Positions 21,615 through 33,593 of a DNA stretch of 64,000 bases are shown here, piece by piece. The notes beneath the pieces were generated by a model that was given only the letters and a program-made list of their open reading frames with translations, was not told where the DNA came from and made no database searches. The stretch's first letter is position 1; every line of letters begins with the position of its first letter. Source of the DNA: Phymorhynchus buccinoides (taxonomy: Eukaryota; Mollusca; Gastropoda; Neogastropoda; Raphitomidae); assembly GCA_017654935.2 (NCBI GenBank), contig CM065686.1, positions 27,677,743-27,741,742 of the forward strand. Direction: 5' to 3'. The position numbers and the translations under genes are program-made.

Positions 21615-22980
21615 TCTCTACACCCCAAGAAATGTAAATAGTTACTTATCACCACCAGACAAAAGCGTCAAAACCTGACCCTTGGCTCTCAATCCCTGTA
21701 TATCAATGGTGAAATCATGGAAGAGTGACTATCATAAAATTTTGTGACTTATTATCGATCACAACCTTTCATGGTCCCATCAAATATATATGGTTTGTAA
21801 GCAAGTATTGAAAAAAGTCAACTTTCCAGGATAACGCATTTTCTTGATTTAGAGAGTCGTAAACTTTTTTTCAATGCTTATATCCAGTCACACATCAACT
21901 ATGCCTCTACAATTTGGGATCTGGCAAGCGAGAAAAATGTAAAACCATTATGCAGTTTGTATAGACGTGCATTGAAATTGATCCTTCTGAAATCCTCTTC
22001 CCTTACACTTGCTGATTATCAGCGTTTAGAAATTCTACCTCTAAAATGGAAGCTTGTGTACAACAAAGCAATTTTTATGTTTAGATTAATGTCCGATAAT
22101 GATCCTCCAACATTAAAAAATAAATTTGAAATTAACCTTGTCCGTAATGTTTTTAAAATAAAAATACCTCTTCCAAGAGTTGACCTTTTTAAATCTAGTC
22201 TTGTATATTCAGGTGGCTGCTTATGGAATGATATTTCATCTTCCTTTAATGTGTACTCTGGAATTGATGTCTTTAAAAAAGAGTACCATAAGTATCTTAT
22301 GTTGAAACATACAAGCAATCATTCAACGCCAATCATTTTTCAGCTAAAACTTTCCATTAAACCTGGGTAGAGAAATTATTATGTGTGCAATATTGGGGAT
22401 TCTTCTGTGACATGCCTATCTCTTTACCTCCCCAAATTAAGAATATAATGTCACTGGATACCAGACCCTCATTTGATGCCTTTCAGTGACATGGGCGTTA
22501 AATCATTGTGGTGCCAAGAGGCGACAGTAGCGATGAAAGGGTTAACCACATTCTTAGTTTGAAATTGAAATATGTTTCCACTTTTGATATGTTGACATGT
22601 ATGCATATTATCTACTTTGTTATTGTTAAATTATTAACAAGTTTTGTATTTACCTTATTTCATGTGTTTCTCTCTCTCTCTCTCTCTTCTCTCTCCTCTC
22701 TCTCAGTCTCTTCTCTCTCTCTCTCTCTCCTTTTATGTGTGTGAGAGGGAGGGGGGGGAGGGGGAGGGAGAGACTGACGGTTTTGTTGTCGCATCTATTT
22801 TTTCTTCTTCATGGATAATTGTTCGATGATTATTTTAGCATGCTTCATTATTTTTGTGTTGAAATATATTGATTTTCTTGCATGTTTGCAATTAAAAATT
22901 GAGGGCAAGATGTAAAAAAGCCCATTGTGTGATTACTCTTTGTCCCTCAACAAAAAAAAAAAAGTTTTGTTATGATTCGT
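21615..22980 (+). pseudogene. LINE-C 3' end, frameshifted
   Basis: Related to LINE-B. 'LIIDHNLSWSHQ' at about 21,750, then 'FFNAYIQSHINYASTIWD' (after a frameshift), then the open part 21,957-22,370 ('YRRALKLILLKSSS', 'GGCLWNDISSSFNVYSGI'). The 3' UTR runs through a CT microsatellite (22,672-22,733) and ends with 'gagggcaagatgtaaaaaag', 'ccctcaac' and a poly-A of about 12 at 22,953. No endonuclease or RT palm is present. Confidence 0.8.
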
Positions 22981-23039
22981 TCGTTATCTCATCTCTCCCT
23001 CTCACTCTCATCACTTTTCCCCACAATGCATGAATCATG

Positions 23040-23500
23040 ATGCATTTCTTTTGAACCTGCCAGGATCAGGATATGTGCTGACATAGCCAACATAGCATAT
23101 AAAGATCCAACACTGGAACCTGCCAAGATCCAGTCATCTACCAATATTACCAACATAGCATATACATATCCAACATTGGAACATGCCAGGATCCAGCCAT
23201 TTACCAATATTGCCAACATAGCATATGCAGATCCAACACTGGAACCTGCCAGGATCCAGCCATCTACCAATATTGCCAACATAGCATATACAGATCCAAC
23301 ATTGGAACATGCCAGGATCCAGCCATCTACCAATATTGCCAACATAGCATATATCCTACCAACATTAGAACCTGCCAGGATCCGGCCAATTGCCAACATA
23401 CCATATATCCTACCAACATTAGAACCTGCCAGGATCCAGCTATTTACCAATATTGCCAACATAGCATATATCCTATTAACATTAGAACCTGTCAGGTTCC
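23040..23500. repeat. 63-bp minisatellite (left copy, runs into the gap)
   Basis: About seven degenerate copies of a unit containing 'aacctgccaggatccagcc', 'accaatattgccaacatagc' and 'atatcc' or 'cagatccaac'. The unit is about 63 bp (21 codons), so both strands stay open, reading 'MLAILVDGWILAGSNVG' on one and 'IQPSTNIANIAY' on the other. I regard these as repeat artefacts. One shorter unit, about 42 bp, lies near 23,380. Confidence 0.9.
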
Positions 23501-24000
23501 NNNNNNNNNNNNNNNNNNNNNNNNNNNNNNNNNNNNNNNNNNNNNNNNNNNNNNNNNNNNNNNNNNNNNNNNNNNNNNNNNNNNNNNNNNNNNNNNNNNN
23601 NNNNNNNNNNNNNNNNNNNNNNNNNNNNNNNNNNNNNNNNNNNNNNNNNNNNNNNNNNNNNNNNNNNNNNNNNNNNNNNNNNNNNNNNNNNNNNNNNNNN
23701 NNNNNNNNNNNNNNNNNNNNNNNNNNNNNNNNNNNNNNNNNNNNNNNNNNNNNNNNNNNNNNNNNNNNNNNNNNNNNNNNNNNNNNNNNNNNNNNNNNNN
23801 NNNNNNNNNNNNNNNNNNNNNNNNNNNNNNNNNNNNNNNNNNNNNNNNNNNNNNNNNNNNNNNNNNNNNNNNNNNNNNNNNNNNNNNNNNNNNNNNNNNN
23901 NNNNNNNNNNNNNNNNNNNNNNNNNNNNNNNNNNNNNNNNNNNNNNNNNNNNNNNNNNNNNNNNNNNNNNNNNNNNNNNNNNNNNNNNNNNNNNNNNNNN
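23501..24000. other. Assembly gap (500 N)
   Basis: Exactly 500 undetermined bases, a round number suggesting a scaffold gap of unknown true size. The sequences on its two sides are inverted copies of the same region. Confidence 0.99.
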
Positions 24001-24200
24001 ACACTTCAAAAACATAGCAGAAACATCTTTAAGTTGGAAACCAAGCCCAAGAAACATAAAAATGAGTAGCAAAGGGACCGCAGCTCCCCTTACCGGAAGC
24101 GAAAGGGGAGTAAGGGGACCTGTCGGCGTCACTTTTTCATTTTCCACTAATGCCCCAACAGCACACCTATATTGGTCCGATATTGGTACAATCTATTCTA
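24001..24200 (+). repeat. DIRS-A-type 5' ITR (left-arm copy)
   Basis: Inverted copy of 50,780-50,985. It contains 'catagcagaaacatc', 'agcaaagggaccgcag' and 'caatctattct' (24,189-24,199). The outermost part, including the terminus at 51,017-51,027, is lost in the gap. Confidence 0.7.
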
Positions 24201-24261
24201 CTATATTAGCCCGTTATAGGCTCCGATATTGGTCCTATATCGATTTTGCACCATAAAATCC

Positions 24262-24714
24262 TGTATAGCCAATATTGGAAATAAGCCAGATCCTATCAGG
24301 TTCCAATATTGGCTTTATATATGCTATGTTGGCAATTGGCTGGAACCTGACAGGTTCTAATGTTAATAGGATATATGCTATGTTGGCAATATTGGTCAAT
24401 TGCTGGATCCTGGCAGGTTCTAATGTTGGTAGGATATATATGCTATGTTGTCAATATTGGCAAATGGCTGGATTCTGGCAGGTTCTAATGTTGGTAGGAT
24501 ATAATTATGCTATGTTGGCAATATTGGTAAATGGGCTGGGTCCTGGCAGGTTCCAGTGTTGGATCTGTATATGCTATGTTGGCAATATTGGTAAACGGCT
24601 GGATCCTGGCAGGTTCCAGTGTCGGATCTGTATATGCTATGTTAGCAATAATGGTAAATGGCTGGATCCTGGCAGGTTCCAGTGTCGGATCTGTATATGC
24701 TATGTTGGAGCACA
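24262..24714. repeat. 63-bp minisatellite (left-arm copy)
   Basis: Same units as 23,040-23,500 and 50,195-50,700 but with fewer copies than the right arm, in inverted orientation. It ends abruptly against the truncated LINE-C tail at 24,715. Confidence 0.9.
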
Positions 24715-25995
24715 CAATTGGGCTTTTTTACATCTTGCCCTCAATCAAACATGCAAGAAAATCAATATATTTCAACACAAAAATAATGAAGCATGCTAAA
24801 ATAATCATCGAACATTATCCATGAAGAAGAAAAATAGATGCGACAACAAAACCGTCGGTCTCTCCCTCCCCCTCCCCCTCCCCCTCTCACACACACATAA
24901 AAGGCGCATGAGAGAGAGAGAGAGAGAGAGAGAGATGAGAGAAAACACATGAAATAAGGTAAATACAAAACTTGTTAATAATTTAACAATAACAAAGTAG
25001 ATAATATGCATACATGTTAACATATCAAAAGTGGAAACATATTTCAATTTCAAACTAAGAATGGGGTTAACCCTTTCATCGCTACTGTCGCCTCTTGGCA
25101 CCACAATGATTTAACGCCCATGTCACTGAAAGGCATCAAATGAGGGTCTGGTATCCAGTGACATTATATTCTTAATTTGGGGAGGTAAAGAGATAGGCAT
25201 GTCACAGAAGAATCCCCAATATTGCACACATAATAATTTCTCTACCCAGGTTTAATGGAAAGTTTTAGCTGAAAAATGATTGGCGTTGAATGATTGCTTG
25301 TATGTTTCAACATAAGATACTTATGGTACTCTTTTTTAAAGACATCAATTCCAGAGTACACATTAAAGGAAGATGAAATATCATTCCATAAGCAGCCACC
25401 TGAATATATGACTAGATTTAAAAAGGCCAACTCTTGGAAGAGGTATTTTTATTTTAAAAACATTACGGACAAGGTTAATTTCAAATTTATTTTTTAATGT
25501 TGGAGGATCATTATCGGACATTAATCTAAACATAAAAATTGCTTTTGTTGTACACAAGCTTCCATTTTAGAGGTAGAATTTCTAAACGCTGATAATCAGC
25601 AAGTGTAAGGGAAGAGGATTTCGGAAGGATCAATTTCAAAGCATGCCTATACAAACTGCATAATGGTTTTACATTTTTCTCGCTTGCCAGATCCCAAATT
25701 GTAGAGGCATAGTTGATGTGTGACTGGATATAAGCATTGAAAAAAAGTTTACGACTCTCTAAATCAAGAAAATGCGTTATCCTGGAAAGTTGACTTTTTT
25801 CAATACTTGCTTACAAACCATATATATTTGATGGGACCATGAAAGGTTGTGATCGATAATAAGTCACAAAATTTTATGATAGTCACTCTTCCATGATTTC
25901 ACCATTGATATACAGGGATTGAGAGCCAAGGGTCAGGTTTTGACGCTTTTGTCTGGTGGTGATAAGTAACTATTTACATTTCTTGGGGTGTAGAG
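24715..25995 (-). pseudogene. LINE-C 3' end (left-arm copy)
   Basis: Inverted copy of 48,785-50,150, with the RT C-terminus at 25,242-25,690 in two frames ('YSGGCLWNDISSSFNVYS'). It includes a GA microsatellite (24,909-24,944). The 3' end is shorter than in the other copies: the sequence jumps from the minisatellite into 'cacacaattgggc'. Confidence 0.8.
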
Positions 25996-26021
25996 AGAGA
26001 GAGAGAAATATGAAATACAAA

Positions 26022-26362
26022 ATACGAATGTTTTATTGAGGGTAAAAAGGATAAGCTACAATAGCTTCTTTACACATTGCCCTCTAACTCACACATTCAT
26101 ACTATGCATCAAGCAAAGAAAATTTGACATAAAACAATCAAGTCAAGAAAATGGAACAAAAATTGGCACATGAAATAATTCAAAAAGATATCAAAAATGG
26201 GAATTAAAGCAAACATGGATAATACTTAACAGTGGTGAACTTGAATTGGTAGTTTAAATTGAGTACGAAAAAAGGGAAACAATTTTGAGACAATGACAAT
26301 TTTTCAGAATAAAACCACTTTTAAGGAAGAACAAAAAAAACCCATTATAAGATAAGATGGGA

Positions 26363-26398
<36 letters not shown>

Positions 26399-27085
26399 AC
26401 GAGAGATTTATAAGAATCTAGGCATAAGCTGATGGCATTGGTAACGTTTGTAGTAAAACTCATTAATTATTGATAAACAAGATTGTCCATTAGGAACTTG
26501 TGATAAGATTTTCGAAAGGAAGATACGCTAGTTTTATTTTTTAGATTATCAGGGAGGTCGTTCCACAATTTACCACCTGAGAATGTAAGGGATGATTTAT
26601 ATAGATCTGTTCTGGGGCGGGGCATTGTTGATTTGGTTTTGCTTCGAATTGTATGGACTTTAAATTTAGTAATAAAATATTTTGGTGCTAACTTATTTAT
26701 GATCTTGTACATAAGGGTACCTTTGTTTAGTAGGAATTTCAAATCAAATGGTAGAATGTTAAGTTCTTTATAGTCATTGGTTTCTAGGGATGACGATTTA
26801 AGGAGTATGAGTTTAATAGAGCGTTTATATAATCTTTCAAAATGTTTGAGTGTGTTTTTACTAGCTGAATCCCAACATGTTGATGCATAATCAATATCAG
26901 GTTGGATATAGGCATGGAAAAAAAGTCTACGAGTATGTTGATCTAAAAAGTGTTTAATTCTATTGAGCTGAAATACTTTTTTTGAAATTTTCAAAAAAAA
27001 TCAGAATGTCCATGTGTTTTGACCAGGATAAGTTGTTGTCAATGTATATGCCGAGTAATTTGAGTGAAGTAAACTTCTTCAAGTT
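26022..27085 (-). pseudogene. LINE-B 3' end (left-arm copy)
   Basis: RT C-terminal region at 26,467-26,994, then a frameshift in a poly-T/A run near 26,992-27,002, then 'LLGIYIDNNLSWSKHM'. The 3' end is near 26,022 with 'aaaatacgaatgttttatt'. Same frameshift as the right-arm copy. Confidence 0.85.
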
Positions 27086-27447
27086 CAAGTTCAAGTATAC
27101 TTTAATATCTCCAAAAGATAAATTCAGGTTAGGTGCAACAACATGACAGAGATACAACATAATTGAAAGAACATTAATCAAACATGTGAAACAAAATTAT
27201 ACCAATCAAATCATTATTAAAATCCATTACATGAACTTAGCAATGTGCACATTTAAAACAGAGTAACCATTATTAACTTATAACAGTCAATCAAATAACA
27301 TTAGGAATACTTCTCGTCATCAACAATCAATACACACACATCAATACAGATGATAATAGTATCTCTACACATTAACATTTAACAATTACTGCAGTCAGCT
27401 AGCTGTTTCAATCAGAACAAGATAGAATAAGGACTGAGAGAGAGAGA

Positions 27448-27487
<40 letters not shown>

Positions 27488-27710
27488 TGAATCATGAATT
27501 TAAGAGATGGATAGAACGTGGTAGGAAAGTTTTTTGTGCCCGTGATTTTAGTTTGAAAGTTCGATACCTGCGTCCTGATGGCAAAAGTTCATAATGGTGG
27601 GCAAGAACATGACACTCATCAGTCGCTATCTGCTTGGCCTTTCGCACCACTCGCTCAGCATACAACACTTCCAGACTCTTTTGCCTTTCACTCACAACCT
27701 TGCTGCACAC
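27086..27710 (-). pseudogene. LINE-A 3' part (left-arm copy)
   Basis: RT C-terminus at 27,492-27,710 ('ELLPSGRRYRTF', 'PRSIHLLNS'), then a GA microsatellite and the 3' UTR ending in a (TTCAAG)n tail at 27,077-27,100. It abuts the DIRS-B 5' terminus (27,711-27,734). Confidence 0.85.
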
Positions 27711-27734
27711 AATCTATTCTATCATGTTACCGTT

Positions 27735-29382
27735 TGTGACGAGGTAATGGGTTAAAAGGCTAAGTCCCTAGGGAAGACTTTAGAAAATTTGCCTTTAGCC
27801 CACTTCTCTAGGGTATGGGAGATGAGCAACTTTCCCGGCCCCTTTTCATCTAATAAATTTATATTTGTGCCCGGGTTCTGGCTCGTATGGTTGTAAGAAA
27901 TACAAGTGGTTGAATTGCTCTAAATGGCAGACAGAGAGAAGTAGGGTTTTACATGAAATTACAAGACTCCCACTCTCATCAGTCTGACCAAAGGGTTCAG
28001 GATTATTTGACACTTGTATTTTATTTACTCCCAAAATCTGCATAAGATTATGCAACAATAATAATAAAGCAGCTCAATGGCGCCAAAACAAAATATGGAT
28101 AAAAAACAATGAAATCCGAAAGGATTCACAAGACTTTTGTCTTTCTATAAGGTTCGCCCCATGCCGGAAGGGTTACTAATTATCTTCGGTGTCCGTAGGA
28201 AAGTTCAAATGATTGGCGCAGTCAGGTGGACTTAGCTGTTTCAAGTTCTGGGCTTGCTCGTCAGGTGAGAGTAGCTCCCAGTCGTTCCGGTTACGGCTTC
28301 GCGGGATGGCACGGTTCAGGCGTGGTCTCCTCGCGGATTCTGGGTGCGGGTCGTCTTGGCGGCGATCCCGTCTTGGTGCTTGGTGGAGTCCGGGATGATC
28401 TTCCGGCCCACGATGCCCTGCTGATAATCACAGGAGAAGGTGGATGTAGATCTCTATGGCTTAGAGACAAGGGGCTTCAGTCGGCAGGGAATTAGTGAAT
28501 CCCAACCGGCTAGAAGGCTTCCCTTGTACAATAGCACTATTTAATAAATAAACTGAATTTCAGTTAACAAACTGAGATCAGAAAAACATAAAAGGTGATC
28601 AATCCAACATCACTCTCCATCCAACACCTGGAAAGGAATGGTATCATAAAGTGCAAGATTGCGGCCCATAGGTTTCCTACTAAAAATAGACAAAAGGGTT
28701 AGTAGGCATAAACTCCGGTTCTGGTACCAAAGTTAAAGTCAAAAACACACACACAATAATCAGTGCACATAAATAGAATAGAATGTTTACCACTTCTTTT
28801 CTATAGCATATCTATCTACTCCTTATTCATCATTGAACATAGGATCTAGATCAAAACTAGAGTCAAACAAACAACCAGTCTCAATCACCAGTCATCAATA
28901 AGACTTACTAGGTGGGCTATTCTGGCTGGGAGAGGTGTTGCTCTAGTCAGTTTCAGCGTCTTGTGTGAAAAACTTTTTCTCACTACGCCAATTATAGCCT
29001 TCACTTTCAAACAATGAAAGCCTGCTATTGGTGTATTACAGTCCACACGTCACAAGATGCTGTTCTAAATGTACCGAACAATCACGCGCCTATTACATCC
29101 TTATCACGTGCCGACATTCAAAATCCTTCTCGTGTTCGGAACGGCAAAACCATCTTCAAAGGGAGATAACCGTGGTTGTCACTTTCTTGTGATGGGTAGA
29201 TAGATCTTGCTTCAAAGAGATAATTGCCTTATTCGGCGTTCTTTAGATGGTGGGTGGCAATTAACGTGGCGGCCGGACAGAGAAATGAAAAGGAGAGAGG
29301 GTGGGGGGTGGGGAGGGGAGAAAGGGGGGGGGGTGTAGATAAGAAATAAAGAAAGCGGGTCGCGCGGGACACTTACGTCACA
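27735..29382 (-). repeat. 3' LTR (left arm)
   Basis: 1,648 bp, TGTGACGAGG...CTTACGTCACA as read on the plus strand. At the diagnostic sites it carries 'accattcc' and 'gatggagag' in element sense, matching the solo LTR at 18,210 rather than its own 5' LTR. Confidence 0.93.
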
Positions 29383-29466
29383 GAGGCCCCCCGAAGAAAA
29401 GATTCTGGTACCGGAATCTTCCTGTGGAACGCCGACTCCACTTTCGACTTGGGTAACAGGGACAAA

Positions 29467-31665
29467 TTAGTGGGGAGACTGGGTCGGCTGGAATGGTGGA
29501 ACATCTGGTCGCAACACAGAGTTCAAAGGAGCAGGTGGGTTGGAAATCAGTGGAATGGATTCCGACTGAGGTTGTTGCGGCAATCCTGTGTTGAGTTGTC
29601 CCAAGGTTGATTGCAGAATAGCAAACACCTCTTGCCTGAGTTTCCCCTTTAGCCTGGATTCATCATTGCTGATGATGTGGTTTGGTAGGCCGATTCGGGC
29701 GAAAATGGCTTTGAGTGCCGCGGCTATCTGGCTAGCATCAAGTGAGGAGATTGGGGCGGCATCGCACCTCATGGTACATATGTCGACCACGGTGACTATG
29801 TACCGGAATTTCTTCTTCCGTTGAGGTAGAGGCCCGACCAAGTCGACTGCCACTCGCTGAAAGGGAGGGGTAGGTGACGGCTGTATGTGCGGCGGCCTGT
29901 CCCGATAGTACCTTCGGTGGGTGTTTGCGGGTACAGTGCTGCCTTTCACCTGAGGTACCTGTGGCGAGTGGTCTTGGGTCGTTAGGCGGACATTCCTTGG
30001 GAAGGATTTTCCAAGTTGTGGCGGACTTGGGGACTTGGGACAATCTGGATTGGCTCGCGCGGCAATTTGGTTTGCCGCGTTGAGAGGTTTCTTCCCTGCT
30101 GAGGGAGATTTGCTCTTTGGGAAGGAGGGAGGGAGTTGGTTTGTGGATTGGGGAGAAGGGAATCCTGCTGAAACTAGGGCAGGTTGAGAGGGGTGCCCTA
30201 AAAACACATACTGTGATCCCAGTATGAGGTCATAGACAGGACTGTCCATGAGCACTGCCTTGATGGGTCCCTTAACATATCTGGTGTCGACATTGATTAT
30301 GGCGACTGGCAAAGTGGAAGGGGGGATTGCAGCATCAGGGCCCTGCAGAGAGATGAAGTCTCCCGTGTATGCTGACGCGGGGACTAGGGATCCGCAGACA
30401 ATGGCGTCGCATGACAGTCCAGTGTCATAGAGACACTGAACAGGGATGTTGTTGACAGTCGCCTGTCCAACGACTGACGGTGTGCCTGGACACTGGATTG
30501 GGGAGGGGTTTGTGCAATTCTGCGAAGTCGAGACGACTTGCATAGTTGCAACATTTTGCCGCTTGTAAGCAAGTTTCCTGCAGTCATCCCGATTGTGGGT
30601 GTTCGACTTGCAGTATGAGCAGAATAAGGGTTGTCCCAGTGGTTGTCGTTCATGGGTAGAACTGTTTGACCCACTGTTGGAGTTGGGGTTACCACTGCTC
30701 TGCTGTGAACCAGTGGACCCAACTACTTGCAGTTTTGGCCTTTTAGGGGCGCTAGGTTCATCATGGGCTAGAGTGTACCGGTCACTTAGCTGGATGAGGT
30801 CAGCCAGAGTTGTGGCACCTTGTTCGGCAGTAAAGGTGCGTAACTCTGGGGACATGGTTTCGCGCAGTTGCTCGCCAACCATCAGTTCCCGGAGATCCTC
30901 ATAGGACTCTGTTTTGGCAGAAAGGGACACCCATTTGGTCAGATAGTTCCCCAGTCTATCTGAAAATTGGGCATAGGACTCTCCCCTACCTTTTCTGGTT
31001 GACCGGAACTTTTTCCGGTAGGCGTCCGCTGTCAACTCGTATCTGTTGAGCAGGGCTTCTTTCAAAGCTGGGTAGTCAGTAATTTGGCTTGACGGAAGTT
31101 TACTGTATACCTCATAAGCCACACCCCTGAGACTTTGGGCAAGCTTGAGGTTGAACTTTTCCGGAGCAAGCTCAAATTCCTGGGCCAGTCTTTCAAATCT
31201 ATCGAGGAATGCATCGATAGACTCGGTTGCCTCATTGAATGCCTCCAATGTGAAGGTCATGGCTGAGGTATGAATGGGAGGGGGAAAATTTTGAGGGGCA
31301 GCAGTCTCAGAGTCTGCTGAGTTTTCAAGCTGCTTCATAGCTAGCTCATGGTCTCGCGCTTTTTCTCGCTCAGTGGCCTCAAGTTCGAGTTCTTTATTTT
31401 TGGCATCCTGCACTAGTTGCCTCTGCCTTAACTCATGAGTACGGATTTGCTCTTGCTCTGCTCTCTGTTTGTCTTTCTCAGCGTCCTCGCGAGCTTTATC
31501 AGCCTCTTGAGCCTCATGAGCTCTCTGTTTGTCTTTCTCAGCCACCTCGCGAGCTTTCTCTTTGTCATATTCAGATATGACAAAATTGGCTAACTCTTGG
31601 CCTGACATTCCTAGAGATTCTCCCCATTCTTTAAGTTCCCTCCTAAGTTTAACAATCTCAGCCAT
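29467..31665 (-). CDS. Gag-protease-partial integrase ORF (left arm)
   Basis: 732 aa, uninterrupted. Residues 30-115 form a charged coiled coil (Lys/Glu/Ala/Arg-rich, with 'EKDKQRA' repeats). Residues 135-300 resemble a Gypsy gag capsid domain ('IDAFLDRFERLAQEFEL', 'ALLNRYELTADAYRKKF'). A CCHC zinc knuckle follows ('CSYCKSNTHNRDDC', near 349-362), then a pepsin-like protease core with the active-site DTG ('CLYDTGLSCDAIV', near 414) and 'YDLILGSQYV'. After a Pro/Ser-rich linker comes part of an integrase core ('VAVDLVGPLP' and 'NHIISNDE', the two Asp). RT and RNase H are absent and the integrase Glu is not seen. It has Glu where the right-arm copy has Gln ('NEATESIDAF'). Confidence 0.88.
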   Translation of the reverse strand: MAEIVKLRRELKEWGESLGMSGQELANFVISEYDKEKAREVAEKDKQRAHEAQEADKAREDAEKDKQRAEQEQIRTHELRQRQLVQDAKNKELELEATEREKARDHELAMKQLENSADSETAAPQNFPPPIHTSAMTFTLEAFNEATESIDAFLDRFERLAQEFELAPEKFNLKLAQSLRGVAYEVYSKLPSSQITDYPALKEALLNRYELTADAYRKKFRSTRKGRGESYAQFSDRLGNYLTKWVSLSAKTESYEDLRELMVGEQLRETMSPELRTFTAEQGATTLADLIQLSDRYTLAHDEPSAPKRPKLQVVGSTGSQQSSGNPNSNSGSNSSTHERQPLGQPLFCSYCKSNTHNRDDCRKLAYKRQNVATMQVVSTSQNCTNPSPIQCPGTPSVVGQATVNNIPVQCLYDTGLSCDAIVCGSLVPASAYTGDFISLQGPDAAIPPSTLPVAIINVDTRYVKGPIKAVLMDSPVYDLILGSQYVFLGHPSQPALVSAGFPSPQSTNQLPPSFPKSKSPSAGKKPLNAANQIAARANPDCPKSPSPPQLGKSFPRNVRLTTQDHSPQVPQVKGSTVPANTHRRYYRDRPPHIQPSPTPPFQRVAVDLVGPLPQRKKKFRYIVTVVDICTMRCDAAPISSLDASQIAAALKAIFARIGLPNHIISNDESRLKGKLRQEVFAILQSTLGQLNTGLPQQPQSESIPLISNPPAPLNSVLRPDVPPFQPTQSPH

Positions 31666-31911
31666 GGTTGTAAATACAACTATTCAAAATAAAAACAAAG
31701 CTGCTGAGTTGAATGTATCAAACAACACTTAACTATTTCAGCATAAACAGAAATAGCATGCACATCAAAATAAAGTCATAAATAGCATTCAAACAAATCA
31801 AATCAAAACACAGTGAACCAAATCACAATAACTTTCCCAGTGGACACAAGATCAGTTTTGAAAAGGAACTACCGTTTGAATTGAAATTTGTTAGACTTTA
31901 TGAAAAAAAAT

Positions 31912-31931
31912 ATCCCGGACGCGAGCCCCCA
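31912..31931 (-). promoter_or_regulatory. Primer binding site, tRNA-Pro-like (left arm)
   Basis: In element sense 'tgggggctcgcgtccgggat', 6 bp inside the 5' LTR. It equals the classic proline-tRNA primer site except for two extra bases after 'ctcg'. A different tRNA with a longer match cannot be excluded. Confidence 0.65.
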
Positions 31932-31937
31932 ATTAGA

Positions 31938-33593
31938 TGTGACGAGGTAATGGGTTAAAAGGCTAAGTCCCTAGGGAAGACTTTAGAAAATTTGCCTTTA
32001 GCCCACTTCTCTAGGGTATGGGAGATGAGCAACTTTCCCGGCCCCTTTTCATCTAATAAATTTATATTTGTGCCCGGGTTCTGGCTCGTATGATTGTAAG
32101 AAATACAAGTGGTTGATTTGCTCTAAATGGCAGACAGAGAGAAGTAGGGTTTTACATGAAATTACAAGACTCCCACTCTCATCAGTCTGACCAAAGGGTT
32201 CAGGATTATTTGACACTTGTATTTTATTTACTCCCAAAATCTGCATAAGATTATGCAACAATAATAATAAAGCAGCTCAATGGCGCCAAAACAAAATATG
32301 GATAAAAAAACAATGAAATCCGAAAGGTTTCACAAGACTTTTGTCTTTCTATAAGGTTCGCCCCATGCCGGAAGGGTTACTAATTATCTTCGGTGTCCGT
32401 AGGAAAGTTCAAATGATTGGCGCAGTCAGGTGGACTTAGCTGTTTCAAGTTCTGGGCTTGCTCGTCAGGTGAGAGTAGCTCCCAGTCGTTCCGATTACGG
32501 CTTCGCGGGATGGCACGGTTCAGGCGTGGTCTCCTCGCGGATTCTGGGTGCGGGTCGTCTTGGCGGCGTTCCCGTCTTGGTGCTTGGTGGAGTCCGGGAT
32601 GATCTTCCGGCCCACGATGCCCTGCTGATAATCACAGGAGAAGGTGGATGTAGATCTCTATGGCTTAGAGACAAGGGGCTTCAGTCGGCAGGGCATTAGT
32701 GAATCCCAACCGGCTAGAAGGCTTCCCTTGTACAATAGCACTATTTAATAAATAAACTGAATTTCAGTTAACAAACTGAGATCAGAAAAACATAAAAGGT
32801 GATCAATCCATCATCACTCCCCATCCAACACCTGGAAAGGAAGGGTATCATAAAGTGCAAGATTGCGGCCCATAGGTTTCCTACTAAAAATAGACAAATG
32901 GGTTAGTAGGCATAAACTCCGGTTCTGGTACCAAAAGTGTTAAAGTCAAAAACACACACACACAAATAATCAGTGCACATAAATAGAATAGAATGTTTAC
33001 CACTTCTTTTCTATAGCATATCTATCTACTCCTTATTCATCATTGAACATAGGATCTAGATCAAAACTAGAGTCAAACAAACAACCAGTCTCAATCACCA
33101 GTCATCAATAAGACTTACTAGGTGGGCTATTCTGGCTGGGAGAGGTGTTGCTCTAGTCAGTTTCAGCGTCTTGTGTGAAAAACTTTTTCTCACTACGCCA
33201 ATTATAGCCTTCACTTTCAAACAATGAAAGCCTGCTATTGGTGTATTACAGTCCACACGTCACAAGATGCTGTTCTAAATGTACCGAACAATCACGCGCC
33301 TATTACATCCTTATCACGTGCCGACATTCAAAATCCTTCTCGTGTTCGGAACGGCAAAACCATCTTCAAAGGGAGATAACCGTGGTTGTCACTTTCTTGT
33401 GATGGGTAGATAGATCTTGCTTCAAAGAGATAATTGCCTTATTCGGCGTTCTTTAGATGGTGGGTGGCAATTAACGTGGCGGCCGGACAGAGAAATGAAA
33501 AGGAGAGAGGGTGGGGGGTGGGGAGGGGAGAAAGGGGGGGGGGGTGTAGATAAGAAATAAAGAAAGCGGGTCGCGCGGGACACTTATGTCACA
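31938..33593 (-). repeat. 5' LTR (left arm)
   Basis: 1,656 bp. In element sense it begins TGTGACATAAG, an A shared with the right-arm 5' LTR, but at the inner sites it has 'gatggggag' and 'cccatttgtc', which match the right-arm 3' LTR. It contains a poly-G/poly-C tract near 33,510-33,545. Confidence 0.93.

Larger units (their letters stand above)
27735..33593 (-). mobile_element. Gypsy-type LTR retrotransposon, internally deleted (left arm)
   Basis: Two LTRs (27,735-29,382 and 31,938-33,593) enclose 2.56 kb of interior. The element is flanked by the 5-bp duplication CCGTT (27,730-27,734 and 33,594-33,598; AACGG in the element's sense). The interior has a primer binding site, one long gag-protease-partial integrase ORF and a G-rich polypurine tract ('gaggccccccgaag' complement). 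RT, RNase H and the catalytic Glu of integrase are missing, so it must have depended on an autonomous relative. It sits in the 5' ITR of DIRS-B. Confidence 0.93.

Noticed and set aside
22989..24799. Long open frames over the 63-bp minisatellite (also 50,159-50,753), including one crossing the N gap
   Set aside because: The unit length is a multiple of three, so frames stay open by arithmetic; both strands are equally open and the gap-crossing frame is meaningless.
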